From assembly GCF_003851545.1 (NCBI RefSeq), contig NZ_BHVX01000008.1:1-64000 (forward strand): a stretch of 64,000 nucleotides of DNA, read 5' to 3'. Below are positions 29,591-37,998 of this stretch, piece after piece. Made by a program: the position numbers and the translations under genes. This stretch comes from Ralstonia sp. SET104 (lineage in GTDB: Bacteria > Pseudomonadota > Gammaproteobacteria > Burkholderiales > Burkholderiaceae). Below the pieces are notes generated by a model. It searched no databases, had not been told where the DNA came from, and saw only the letters and a list, made by a program, of their open reading frames with translations. Positions within the stretch are counted from its first letter, which is position 1; each line of letters opens with the position of its first letter.

Positions 29591-31812
29591 GCGTTATCTC
29601 CGGTGGCGTGCCAGCGGCGCAGCATCAGCGCGTTGGTGACAACGCTCACGCTGGAGAACGCCATCGCCGCGCCGGCAAAGGTCGGGTTGAGCAGGCCGAA
29701 TGCCGCCAGCGGAATGCCCACCACGTTATAGACGAAGGCCCAGAACAGGTTCTGGCGGATCTTGGCGACGGTGCGGCGCGAGAGGTCCAGCGCGTCGCTC
29801 ACCAGGCGCGGTTCACCGCGCATGAGCGTAATACCGGCCGCCTGCATTGCCACATCCGTACCCGTAGCCATGGCAATGCCAACGTCAGCCGCCGCCAGCG
29901 CGGGCGCATCGTTGATGCCATCGCCCACCATCGCAACCACATGGCCGCTCTGCTGCCACGCCGTCACGCGCGCAGCCTTGTCTTGCGGCAGCACCTGCGC
30001 GGCCACTTCGTCAATGCCGAGTGCATCAGCCACGCTGCGCGCCGCGCCTGCGTTGTCGCCCGTCACAAGTGCAGTGCGCACACCACGCGCCTGCAATGCG
30101 GCCACCGCATCCTTGGCACCGGGCTTGAGCGCATCACCAAAGGCAATCAGGCCACGCAGTTGCACGTTGCCTTCGCCACGCTGCGCGAGCCACGAGACAG
30201 TGTTGCCTTGCGCCTCCAACGCCTGCGCACGAGCCTGCAATGCGCTGCGGTCGAGCCCCAGTTCGTCCATCCACCGCGCGTTGCCGAGATGCAGCGATGC
30301 GCCATCCACGACGCCGCGCGTACCGCGCCCAGCCAACACTTCGGGCGATTGCGCAGGAACGATCGCACGGCCCTGCTCAACCGCATACTCACGTGTGGCG
30401 TGCGCTAACGGGTGCGTGTTCTCGGCCTGCAGCGCAGCGAGCTGGTCGAGCAACGCATTGGCGTCGATGCCGGGGGCCGCTTCCACCGCCGTCACACGCG
30501 GCTGGCCAATGGTGAGCGTGCCCGTCTTGTCGAAGACGACAAAATCCACTTGCTGCGCGCGTTCCAACGCCTGCGCATCGGCAATCAGGATGCCGCGTCG
30601 CGCCCCTGCGCCAGTGCCCGCCATGATGGCCGACGGCGTGGCCAGCCCCAGCGCACACGGGCAGGCAATGACCAGCACGGCCACGGCATTGACGATGGCC
30701 GTCTCCATCCCTGCGCCAGAGATGATCCAACCGGCCAGCGTGAACACCGCCGCCACCAGCACCGCCGGCACGAAGATCGCGCTCACGCGGTCAACCAGTT
30801 GCTGGATGGGCGGCTTGGCGGCCTGGGCGTCTTCAACGAGGCGGATGATGCGCGAGAGCATCGTGTCAGCGCCAATGGCCGTGGTGCGCACGAGCAGCAC
30901 ACCATCGGTGACAATGGCGCCGGCGGTCACGCGGTCGCCTTCGCGTTTGGGCACGGGCAGACTTTCGCCGGTCAGCATGGATTCATCAACGTGGCTGACG
31001 CCTTCGAGCACCGCCGCGTCCACCGGGATGCGCTCACCGGCGCGCACTGACACCACATCGCCAACACGCACTTGCGCGACAGGTGTATCGCGCAGCGTGC
31101 CATCTGCACCGCGCACGCGGGCGGTATCGGGGCGCAGCGCCTGCAATGCGCGGATGGCCTGGGCGGTCTGGCGCTTGGCACGGACCTCCAGCCACTTGCC
31201 CAGGCGCACCAGCGTGATGACCACTGCGGCGCTTTCGAAGTACAAGTGCGGCATGTCTTCCGCACCCGCGCGCCACCACAGCCACAGCGACAACCCATAC
31301 GCTGCCGATGTACCGAGCGCGACCAACAAGTCCATATTGCCGGCCCCCGCGCGCACCGCCTTCCAGCCCGCCTTGTAGAAGCGCGCGCCAATCGCAAACT
31401 GCACCGGTGTCGCCAACAGCCATTGCGCCCAGGCGGGCAGCATCCAGTCGCTGCCGAACCAGCCAGCGATCATCGGCAGCACCAGCGGCACGGACAACGC
31501 GGCGGCAATCCACACCGGGCCGGCCCCGTCCCAGAAGTCGGGGGCGGCGGCGGGAGCGGCGGCGGTTTCGTCGGAAGCGACGCGCGCCTCATAGCCGGCA
31601 GCCGTGACGGCGGCGATCAGTGCATCGCTGGCGGCGGCGCCCTGCACCCGGGCGCGCTCGGTGGCGAGGTTCACGCTGGCTTCGGTCACACCGGGCACCG
31701 CGCGCAAGGCACGTTCGACCCTGCCCGCACAGGCGGCGCACGTCATCCCGCTGATATCGAGATCGGTGGAGGTCGCGTCAAACGTGTCGACGACGGGGCT
31801 GGCGGCAGTCAT
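29587..31812 (-). CDS. copA: Copper-translocating P-type ATPase CopA
   Basis: This 741-aa P1B-type ATPase exports Cu(I) from the cytoplasm. One N-terminal heavy-metal-binding domain has GMTCAAC (residues 22-28). The membrane metal site is CPC in [13 protein letters not shown]. The phosphorylation motif is [11 protein letters not shown], the nucleotide-domain HP is in NTHPLAHA, and the hinge is [11 protein letters not shown]. It is transcribed from a CueR-type promoter and is followed by cueR in the same operon. Confidence 0.96.
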   Translation of the reverse strand: MTAASPVVDTFDATSTDLDISGMTCAACAGRVERALRAVPGVTEASVNLATERARVQGAAASDALIAAVTAAGYEARVASDETAAAPAAAPDFWDGAGPVWIAAALSVPLVLPMIAGWFGSDWMLPAWAQWLLATPVQFAIGARFYKAGWKAVRAGAGNMDLLVALGTSAAYGLSLWLWWRAGAEDMPHLYFESAAVVITLVRLGKWLEVRAKRQTAQAIRALQALRPDTARVRGADGTLRDTPVAQVRVGDVVSVRAGERIPVDAAVLEGVSHVDESMLTGESLPVPKREGDRVTAGAIVTDGVLLVRTTAIGADTMLSRIIRLVEDAQAAKPPIQQLVDRVSAIFVPAVLVAAVFTLAGWIISGAGMETAIVNAVAVLVIACPCALGLATPSAIMAGTGAGARRGILIADAQALERAQQVDFVVFDKTGTLTIGQPRVTAVEAAPGIDANALLDQLAALQAENTHPLAHATREYAVEQGRAIVPAQSPEVLAGRGTRGVVDGASLHLGNARWMDELGLDRSALQARAQALEAQGNTVSWLAQRGEGNVQLRGLIAFGDALKPGAKDAVAALQARGVRTALVTGDNAGAARSVADALGIDEVAAQVLPQDKAARVTAWQQSGHVVAMVGDGINDAPALAAADVGIAMATGTDVAMQAAGITLMRGEPRLVSDALDLSRRTVAKIRQNLFWAFVYNVVGIPLAAFGLLNPTFAGAAMAFSSVSVVTNALMLRRWHATGDNA

Positions 31813-31842
31813 GGAAGCGTCCGTTCTGAGGAAGATGGCACC

Positions 31843-31873
31843 ATCCTAAACCTTCCCATCTTGGTAAGGTCAA
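31843..31873 (-). promoter_or_regulatory. CueR-controlled promoter of copA
   Basis: On the minus strand TTGACC (31868-31873), a 19-bp spacer and TAGGAT (31843-31848) are seen. The spacer contains the CueR-type dyad ACCTTACC-N-GGGAAGGT. The overlong spacer is typical of MerR-activated promoters, where the regulator untwists the DNA. Confidence 0.88.
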
Positions 31874-31888
31874 GCCCGCATTTTACGC

Positions 31889-31919
31889 TTGCGCTTCCCA
31901 TGGTGGGAAGGTTCATACT
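31889..31919 (+). promoter_or_regulatory. CueR-controlled promoter of copZ
   Basis: TTGCGC (31889-31894), a 19-bp spacer and CATACT (31914-31919) are seen. The spacer carries the dyad CTTCCCATGGTGGGAAGG. It faces away from the copA promoter with 15 bp between the two elements, so copZ and copA each have a separate CueR operator. Confidence 0.88.
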
Positions 31920-31959
31920 GCGCTCGTGACTTTCTCTTCCCTCTTATCAGGAGCAGACC

Positions 31960-32172
31960 ATGACGACATTTTCCGCAACGTTCGCCGTAACAGGCATGAG
32001 CTGCGGCCATTGTGTATCGGCCGTCACGCGTGCGGTGCAGCAGGTCGATGCCGGTGCCAATGTGCAGGTGGATTTGGATAAACAAACCGTAGCCGTCACC
32101 AGCAGTGCCAGCGCCGATGCGGTCAAAGCCGCCATCGAACAGGCCGGCTATCCGGTCAAAGCCGTTGCCTGA
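31960..32172 (+). CDS. copZ: Copper chaperone CopZ
   Basis: This 70-aa heavy-metal-associated domain protein has the Cu(I)-binding motif GMSCGHC (residues 12-18) and the ferredoxin-like fold pattern of Atx1-type chaperones. It would hand Cu(I) to CopA. It diverges from copA and has its own CueR promoter and a terminator. Confidence 0.95.
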   Translation: MTTFSATFAVTGMSCGHCVSAVTRAVQQVDAGANVQVDLDKQTVAVTSSASADAVKAAIEQAGYPVKAVA

Positions 32173-32184
32173 ACGGCGCGCGGG

Positions 32185-32220
32185 CAACAAAAAAGCGTGC
32201 CGCAATGGCACGCCTTTTTT
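32185..32220. terminator. Bidirectional terminator between copZ and ompW
   Basis: GCGTGCC (32195-32201) pairs with GGCACGC (32207-32213) around a 5-nt loop. It is flanked by an A-run on the left and a T-run on the right, so it works for copZ and for the convergent outer-membrane gene. Confidence 0.88.
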
Positions 32221-32237
32221 GTTTGCGCATAAGCCGC

Positions 32238-32957
32238 TTAGAACCGATAGCCGACGTTCAGGAAGGTCACGACCGGGTTGATCTTGATCTTCGCTTCACT
32301 CACGACGTGTACACCCGTCGCCGTCTTGGAGTCGATCGTCGCCGTCGTCTTGAGCGGCAGATACGACACTGACAGACCAACGAACCAATCCTTCGTGATG
32401 GCATAGGTGGCGCCCACGTTCAGCACCGGGTTCAGCGAGCTGTCGGTCGACACGCTGCTGGTGCTGCCCGGACCGGCCAGCTTCGTCTGGAAGGCGCTGT
32501 TCGTGATCTTCTCGTCGGAGAACCATGTGTAGTTCAGGCCCACACCAACATACGGACGCAGCTTGGTATCCGCGTTAAAGAAGTACCACTTGGCCAGCAG
32601 GGCCGGACTCCATTGCTTGGCGGAGCCGATTTCACCATAGGGCGAAAGCGCACCAGTGCCCTCGATCTTGTGGCGCGGAGGAATACCGCCCACCAGTTCC
32701 AAAGCAACGTTATCGGTAAAGAAATGCGTGAAAGCGAGGCCGACCGTATCGGCTTCCTGAATCTTGGCGCCCGTGCCCGACTGCGACTGGTTCACCGGCA
32801 TGCCGCCGATGCTCTTGACCAACAGCGGGTCGCTCGAGCTGTTCGGCATCACGCGGAACCAGCCAAGGCTGACGATGTTGCTGCCGGCAGCCTGTGCGTG
32901 CGCGGCGGTGGCGAGGATCATCCCGGCGGCGGCCGCCAGTGCTTTTTTATAGGCCAT
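32238..32957 (-). CDS. OmpW family outer membrane protein
   Basis: This 239-aa protein has a signal peptide (about residues 1-22) and an OmpW-like 8-stranded barrel pattern. Features include VGLAFTHFFTDNVALELVGGIPPRHKI, PALLAKWYFFNADTKLRPYVGVGLNYTWF and a C-terminal Phe (NVGYRF) for barrel assembly. OmpW proteins form narrow hydrophobic channels in the outer membrane. AGGAG lies upstream of the ATG. It is monocistronic. Confidence 0.9.
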   Translation of the reverse strand: MAYKKALAAAAGMILATAAHAQAAGSNIVSLGWFRVMPNSSSDPLLVKSIGGMPVNQSQSGTGAKIQEADTVGLAFTHFFTDNVALELVGGIPPRHKIEGTGALSPYGEIGSAKQWSPALLAKWYFFNADTKLRPYVGVGLNYTWFSDEKITNSAFQTKLAGPGSTSSVSTDSSLNPVLNVGATYAITKDWFVGLSVSYLPLKTTATIDSKTATGVHVVSEAKIKINPVVTFLNVGYRF

Positions 32958-33160
32958 CTCTGTATGTGCTCCTGTTGAGACGCATCCCGAGCAAGCGCAG
33001 CTAATACGTTTGCGGTGCGTTCTAAGTCTCCTCCCAGACGGAAGGGATGGCCATTATCCCGTGTGATTGCCTTGGCTAGAACCCTTTTTCTAGAGGTTTC
33101 CTGTTATAAGCAGCACGCGAAACCCGCCTGGGACGGGCGTTTTCAGCACATGACCGATTT

Positions 33161-34162
33161 TTAAACAGGCTTGGATTTGGACAGCGCAAGCACGCACGCG
33201 GCCAAGTCCCATAGGGCGCTGCCGACGCTCTTGAACACCACCGGCGACACCGGCGCAGGCTGCGTGAGGCTGTCCGGCGGCGTATCAATGCACTGTTGTA
33301 ACGGCCGCACACGTGACCATGGCACACCGGCCTGCAGCAGATCGCCCGCTTCGGCTTCCAGGTCGACCAGTGTGTCGGCGTACAACCGATTGACTGCCGC
33401 CGCATGCACGCACAAGCGCGGCGGAAGCTCAGCCATATCGGGCCGGAATGCGCCGACTGCCGCAATAAAGTGATGCGGCCCCCACGCATAGCCGGCGGTG
33501 TGACTTGGCTCAGCCAAATCCGGGAGCACCGGTTGCGATGATGGTGTGGCGGTGATCACCAGCGGCGTCTGCGGCAACACCGCGCGCGCGGCATCCGCCA
33601 CGCCCGCCGCATCACCACCGGCCAGTGCGGTGGCGTCCATGCCGAGCGCACGTGCGTAGCCGGCCAGCCCATCCGCGCTGGCAGCCGTGCGCGCAACGAT
33701 CGTGACGCGTCGTGTGCCCAGCCCGAAGCGAAAGGCTTCCAGGTGGGCACGTGCCTGGGCCCCGGCGCCAACCAGCAGCAAATCACCCGCTGGCTCCGGT
33801 GCCAGCAAGCGCGCCGCCAGCAATGACACGGCTGCCGTACGGCGTGCGGTAACGGTGGGGCCATCCAGCATCAGTCGGCGCTGGCCGGTTCGGGCGTCCA
33901 TCACCACCACCTCGCCATGAATGGCCGGCAAGCCGTTTGCCGGGTTGTGCGGATGCACGGTAATCATCTTGGTGATGGCGATGTCGGCGTTGGACGCCGG
34001 CATCAGCAGCAAACTGCCGGCGCCGGCCACGGGCATCACGAGCCGCGCGGGCGCCTGGGCCCGGCCGGCGCGCGCATCGCGCAACACCTGGGCAATGGCA
34101 TCAGCCAACGCGGCATACGGCAAACGGGCCGCCGTGGTGGCAGCGTCGAGGGTCTGCAGCAT
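33161..34162 (-). CDS. Ornithine cyclodeaminase / mu-crystallin family protein
   Basis: This 333-aa protein is of the ornithine cyclodeaminase/mu-crystallin family. The NAD(P)-binding LLVGAGAQARAHLEAF lies in the middle, and the N-terminal KMITVHPHNPANGLPAIHG and substrate loop LDGPTVTARRTAAVS are characteristic. Members may be ornithine cyclodeaminases, ketimine reductases or pyrroline-2-carboxylate reductases, and sequence alone cannot choose. GCAGGAG lies before the ATG at 34162. It is 35 bp after the YhhN gene and probably in one transcript with it. Confidence 0.85.
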   Translation of the reverse strand: MLQTLDAATTAARLPYAALADAIAQVLRDARAGRAQAPARLVMPVAGAGSLLLMPASNADIAITKMITVHPHNPANGLPAIHGEVVVMDARTGQRRLMLDGPTVTARRTAAVSLLAARLLAPEPAGDLLLVGAGAQARAHLEAFRFGLGTRRVTIVARTAASADGLAGYARALGMDATALAGGDAAGVADAARAVLPQTPLVITATPSSQPVLPDLAEPSHTAGYAWGPHHFIAAVGAFRPDMAELPPRLCVHAAAVNRLYADTLVDLEAEAGDLLQAGVPWSRVRPLQQCIDTPPDSLTQPAPVSPVVFKSVGSALWDLAACVLALSKSKPV

Positions 34163-34197
34163 GGGGGCTCCTGCAGCGGAAGAAACGTCGGACAGAC

Positions 34198-34962
34198 TTA
34201 TGCCGCGGTCTGGCGCGCCGGTGGTGTGCGGCGCGTCAGCAAACCGGCGCTGATGAGAAGCTGGGCGGCGGCGTAGCTCCACCAGATCGCCAGTTCATGG
34301 TCGGTAAACGGAAAGACGAACACGCTGATGCCGATCATTGCGTCAGACGCTGCAAAGGCGAGCGCGCCCCACGCCGTGAGCGGGCCCGGCAAGCGCGCGA
34401 GCAAGGCCGCACACACCATTGCCGAGAGCACGAGCATGTAGGCAATCACCGGCCCCTTCAACACACCCAAGCCAGGCCAGTACCACAGCAGCATGCCGAT
34501 GGCCACGCCAATCATCAGCCCGACCCCGATCATGCGAATGGCCGACGACGCGCCGCGCAGCCGCATCAGCACCCGCAGATAACACAGGTGCGCCAGCAGA
34601 AAGCAACCCAGCCCGGCCATGAACGAGAACGCCAGCCACGGCAGCGCAAGCCACAGATCCCCCAGCGCAGAGAACACCATGGCGCCGATCAGCCAGCGCC
34701 GCTCACGCGGAACCTCATGGAGCGAGGCTGCACGCGCCAGCAGCAGCGCCATCAGCATCTTCCACAACGGCTGCGCGACGATGCGGCCGACCAGCGGCGT
34801 GCCGGGCGGTACATCCGCAGCCACCATGGTCAGCATGCCGCCGTAGGTGACGCCTGCCACCGCCGCGGCCACCCACCAAGCGCGAACCCGTGCCGGCATG
34901 CCGTAGCCGCCTGCCAGATGCGCCAGCGCGTGCGCCGGATGCGTGGTGTGTCCGTCAACCAT
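34198..34962 (-). CDS. YhhN family membrane protein (possible lysoplasmalogenase)
   Basis: This 254-aa protein has about seven or eight membrane helices. It shows the YhhN/TMEM86 pattern FSALGDLWLAL, then FLLAHLCYL and LPGPLTAWGALAFAASDAMIGISVF. Animal TMEM86B and a bacterial homologue hydrolyse lysoplasmalogen; the role here is unproven. It lies between an Lrp gene and the cyclodeaminase-like gene on the same strand. Confidence 0.8.
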   Translation of the reverse strand: MVDGHTTHPAHALAHLAGGYGMPARVRAWWVAAAVAGVTYGGMLTMVAADVPPGTPLVGRIVAQPLWKMLMALLLARAASLHEVPRERRWLIGAMVFSALGDLWLALPWLAFSFMAGLGCFLLAHLCYLRVLMRLRGASSAIRMIGVGLMIGVAIGMLLWYWPGLGVLKGPVIAYMLVLSAMVCAALLARLPGPLTAWGALAFAASDAMIGISVFVFPFTDHELAIWWSYAAAQLLISAGLLTRRTPPARQTAA

Positions 34963-35054
34963 CGTGGTCTCCCGCCCAAGACGGGCGATTCATGTCAGCA
35001 GGTGATGTCGGCTTGCAGCGTGACACGCTGCGCACCCCGGCGCAAGGCGCGAAT

Positions 35055-35531
35055 CTACCCACCAAGGTGGGATAGCGGCAGCGCGCCATCGCGCTTCAAG
35101 GCCGTCAATACGATATTGGAACGCACATTGTCCACGCCCGGCACGCGCATCAACTTGCGCATGACGAATTCCGACAACGCCGGCAGATCAGGCACCACCA
35201 CACGCAGCATGTAATCGGCATCGCCGGCCACGGAATAACATTCCTGCACTGCGTCGAGCAGGCTGATCTCTTCGCGAAAGCGTTCGACGATGGCGTCGCC
35301 GTGATGCGCGAGCTTGACGCTGGCGAATACCGTCACGCCCAGCCCCAGTCCCGTCGGCGAAAGCACCACCCGGTAGCCCTCGATCACGCCTTCCGACTCA
35401 AGCCGCGCCAGGCGCCGCCCAACCTGACTGGCTGACAGGTGAACCTGCTCCGAGAGCTGCTGATGCGTCGCACGCCCATCGCGCTGAAGGGCCGCCAGCA
35501 GAGCCAGATCGAAGTTATCCAGCGAAATCAT
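35055..35531 (-). CDS. Lrp/AsnC family transcriptional regulator
   Basis: This 158-aa Lrp/AsnC regulator has an N-terminal HTH (LLAALQRDGRATHQQLSEQVHLSASQVGRR) and a C-terminal RAM domain with the effector-binding region CYSVAGDADYMLRV. It diverges from phhA with 139 bp between. An inverted repeat overlaps its own start codon, so it likely represses itself and controls phhAB in response to Phe or Tyr. Confidence 0.9.
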   Translation of the reverse strand: MISLDNFDLALLAALQRDGRATHQQLSEQVHLSASQVGRRLARLESEGVIEGYRVVLSPTGLGLGVTVFASVKLAHHGDAIVERFREEISLLDAVQECYSVAGDADYMLRVVVPDLPALSEFVMRKLMRVPGVDNVRSNIVLTALKRDGALPLSHLGG

Positions 35532-35571
35532 GCATATCTCCTGCGTTTATCAACGACATTCTGCATGATTT
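35525..35571. promoter_or_regulatory. Inverted repeat, probable Lrp-type operator for lrp and phhA
   Basis: AAATCATGCA (35525-35534) and its exact reverse complement TGCATGATTT (35562-35571) are separated by 27 bp, so their centres are 37 bp apart. The left arm covers the start codon of the regulator. The arrangement suits an Lrp-type oligomer wrapping DNA between divergent genes. Confidence 0.6.
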
Positions 35572-35670
35572 CCGCACACAATGCGCAATGGATGGCGGTT
35601 TTGCGGCCAACCCGCGTGGCTGCGCCAATACACTGGCCGGACTCTGATTGCACGAGATCGACATTACAAA

Positions 35671-36615
35671 ATGGACATCGCAACCACCGCCCCCGAAGCC
35701 GCCCAAAATGCCGCCCCGGCCGGCTTTAACGGCACCCTGACCGACAAGCTGCGCGAGCAGTTTGCTGAAGGCCTGGACGGCCAGACCCTGCGCGCCGATT
35801 TCACCATGCAGCAGCCGGTGCACCGCTACACCGCCACCGATCATGCGACGTGGCGCACGCTGTATGACCGCCAGGAAGCACTGCTGCCGGGCCGTGTGTG
35901 CGATGAATTCCTGCAAGGCCTGTCGACGCTGGGCATGAGCCGCGATGCCGTACCGTCATTCGACCAGCTCAACGAAACGCTGATGCGTGCCACCGGCTGG
36001 CAAATCGTTGCCGTGCCCGGCCTGGTGCCCGACGAAGTGTTTTTCGATCACCTTGCCAACCGCCGCTTTCCCGCAAGCTGGTGGATGCGTCGCCCGGATC
36101 AGCTCGATTACCTGCAAGAGCCCGACTGCTTTCACGATATCTTTGGCCACGTGCCCCTGCTGATTAACCCGATCTTTGCCGACTACATGCAAGCGTACGG
36201 CAAGGGTGGCCTTAAGGCCGCACGCCTGGGCCAGCTCGACATGCTCGCGCGCCTGTACTGGTACACGGTGGAATTCGGCCTGATCCGCACGCCGGCCGGC
36301 CTGCGCATCTACGGCGCGGGCATCGTGTCGAGCAAGAGTGAATCGGTGTACGCGCTGGATTCAGCCAGCCCGAACCGCATCGGCTTTGACGTGCGCCGCA
36401 TCATGCGCACGCGCTATCGCATCGACACGTTCCAGAAGACTTACTTCACGATCGACAGCTTCGAGCAGTTGTTCGACGCCACGCGCCCAGACTTCACCCC
36501 GCTGTATGAAGAGCTCGCCGCGCTGCCGGCCATTGGTGCCGGCGATGTGGTGGATAGCGATCTGGTGCTGAACGTTGGCAACCGCGAAGGTTGGGCAGAT
36601 ACGGCAGATATCTGA
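35671..36615 (+). CDS. phhA: Phenylalanine 4-monooxygenase
   Basis: This 314-aa pterin-dependent, iron-containing aromatic amino-acid hydroxylase converts phenylalanine to tyrosine. The iron ligands His155 and His160 ([13 protein letters not shown]) and Glu201 (YTVEFGL) are all present. Short bacterial type without a regulatory ACT domain. The ATG at 35671 gives the normal length; no strong ribosome binding site is seen. It is followed at 47 bp by phhB, which recycles the pterin. Confidence 0.95.
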   Translation: MDIATTAPEAAQNAAPAGFNGTLTDKLREQFAEGLDGQTLRADFTMQQPVHRYTATDHATWRTLYDRQEALLPGRVCDEFLQGLSTLGMSRDAVPSFDQLNETLMRATGWQIVAVPGLVPDEVFFDHLANRRFPASWWMRRPDQLDYLQEPDCFHDIFGHVPLLINPIFADYMQAYGKGGLKAARLGQLDMLARLYWYTVEFGLIRTPAGLRIYGAGIVSSKSESVYALDSASPNRIGFDVRRIMRTRYRIDTFQKTYFTIDSFEQLFDATRPDFTPLYEELAALPAIGAGDVVDSDLVLNVGNREGWADTADI

Positions 36616-36662
36616 GCGCTGACTATACTGCGCGCATTCACGACCGATTTCCGCCACAAGCC

Positions 36663-36968
36663 ATGATGCCGACCATGAACGAAGACCAACGCAAGGCCCT
36701 CTTTGCCGAAGTGCCCGGCTGGACACTACAGAGCGACCGCGACGCCATCCAGAAGACCTTCACCTTTGCCGACTTCAACGCCGCGTTCGGCTTCATGACG
36801 CGCGTGGCGATCAAGGCCGAGCAGATGAATCACCACCCGGAGTGGTTCAACGTGTGGAATCGCGTCGACATCACCTTGTCCACGCATGATGCGAACGGGC
36901 TCACGCACCGTGATGCCGATCTCGCGCGCTTCATCGAGCAGGCCGCAAAGACCACCGGCGCGAAGTAA
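36663..36968 (+). CDS. phhB: Pterin-4a-carbinolamine dehydratase
   Basis: This 101-aa protein dehydrates 4a-hydroxytetrahydropterin made by phenylalanine hydroxylase so that the cofactor can be reused. The family motif [18 protein letters not shown] and the later [14 protein letters not shown] are visible, with His-His-Pro at the active site. Three in-frame ATGs are close together (36663, 36666, 36675), so the start is uncertain by four residues. It forms an operon with phhA. Confidence 0.93.
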   Translation: MMPTMNEDQRKALFAEVPGWTLQSDRDAIQKTFTFADFNAAFGFMTRVAIKAEQMNHHPEWFNVWNRVDITLSTHDANGLTHRDADLARFIEQAAKTTGAK

Positions 36969-36986
36969 CCCTCTGAAAGCTGGCGC

Positions 36987-37214
36987 TCAGCCCTGCGTGG
37001 CTGCGCGCCACGCCTCATACGCTGCCCGCGCCTTGTCGCCCAATTGGTCGGGGGCGATACGGGTGGCGCCTTGTACAATCATCAGCGCATACGGCTTGGC
37101 CAGCGCCGACGCCTCGGCACACAGCCGCAGTTCCTCGCCCTCGGCGGGCGAACGGGCACGCCAGAAATTGATGGCGGCCTCCAAATCGGTGATGGTGAGC
37201 AGGGCATCGGTCAT
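36987..37214 (-). CDS. DUF3717 domain protein
   Basis: This 75-aa protein is of the Burkholderiales family DUF3717, with the pattern ITDLEAAINFWRARSP followed by LCAEASALAKPYALMI. The function is unknown. It is convergent with phhB, and its start lies 65 bp from the divergent response regulator. Confidence 0.82.
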   Translation of the reverse strand: MTDALLTITDLEAAINFWRARSPAEGEELRLCAEASALAKPYALMIVQGATRIAPDQLGDKARAAYEAWRAATQG

Positions 37215-37278
37215 CCGCGCATTGTAGCGCTGCCCATCTGCTCTGATCTCTTTCACTTTTGCTTCCCCGGCTGCATTC

Positions 37279-37989
37279 ATGCGCATTCTGCTGATTGAAG
37301 ACGACCGTGCCATCGCCAGCGGCATCCATGCCGGGCTCACGCAGGCTGGGCATCGCGTGCATGTTGTGCACGACGGTGTGTTCGCCGCAGAACAACTTGC
37401 CAGGCAGACTCACGATCTGGTGATCCTCGATCTTGGGCTGCCGGGCATCGATGGCATGACGCTGCTGTCGCAGTTCCGCGCGCGCGATCGCGCAACGCCG
37501 GTGCTGATCCTCACCGCACGTGATGGTTTGCTCGACAAGGTGAACGGCCTGAACGCCGGCGCCGATGATTACCTGCTCAAGCCGTTCGAGATGCTTGAAC
37601 TCGTGGCCCGCGTGGGTGCGCTGCTGCGCCGTCGCGGTGATCCCTCTGAACCTGCGGCGCGTCCGGATGTTCTGGTTGGCCGGTTGCGCATGAGCGGCGT
37701 GGAACGACGCATCTTTGTTGATGCTGCACCGTTGGAACTGTCGCCGCGCGAGTTTGCTGTGCTGGAGCTGCTGATGCTGCGCCAGGGCCGCGTGGTCAGC
37801 AAAGTGCAACTGCAGGACCATCTTGCCAGCTTCGGTCATGCCATCGGCGAGGCCAGCCACGATGTGGTGGGCGACACGGCCATCGAAGTCTATGTGCACC
37901 GCGTGCGGCGCAAGATCGAACATTCCGAAGCGGAGATCGTCACGGTGCGCGGCTTCGGCTACTTGTTGCAGGCGCGCGCTGCGGCGTAG
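37279..37989 (+). CDS. OmpR family response regulator
   Basis: This 236-aa two-component response regulator has a receiver domain with the phospho-acceptor Asp51 in VILDLGLPGIDG and the acidic pocket EDD at residues 7-9. The Lys is in LLKPFEMLEL. A C-terminal OmpR/PhoB winged helix follows (VVGDTAIEVYVHRVRRKIE). It resembles the QseB/TctD group. It is 9 bp before its kinase gene, so they form one operon. Confidence 0.93.
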   Translation: MRILLIEDDRAIASGIHAGLTQAGHRVHVVHDGVFAAEQLARQTHDLVILDLGLPGIDGMTLLSQFRARDRATPVLILTARDGLLDKVNGLNAGADDYLLKPFEMLELVARVGALLRRRGDPSEPAARPDVLVGRLRMSGVERRIFVDAAPLELSPREFAVLELLMLRQGRVVSKVQLQDHLASFGHAIGEASHDVVGDTAIEVYVHRVRRKIEHSEAEIVTVRGFGYLLQARAAA

Positions 37990-37998
37990 TTCTCGCCC

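Noticed and set aside
33076-33093. CTAGAA/TTCTAG 6-bp inverted repeat downstream of the cyclodeaminase-like gene
   Set aside because: It is short, could occur by chance, and has no clear relation to a promoter.
33110-33146. Possible terminator after the cyclodeaminase-like gene
   Set aside because: The arms AACCCGCC and GGGCGTT pair only in part and the T-tract is weak.
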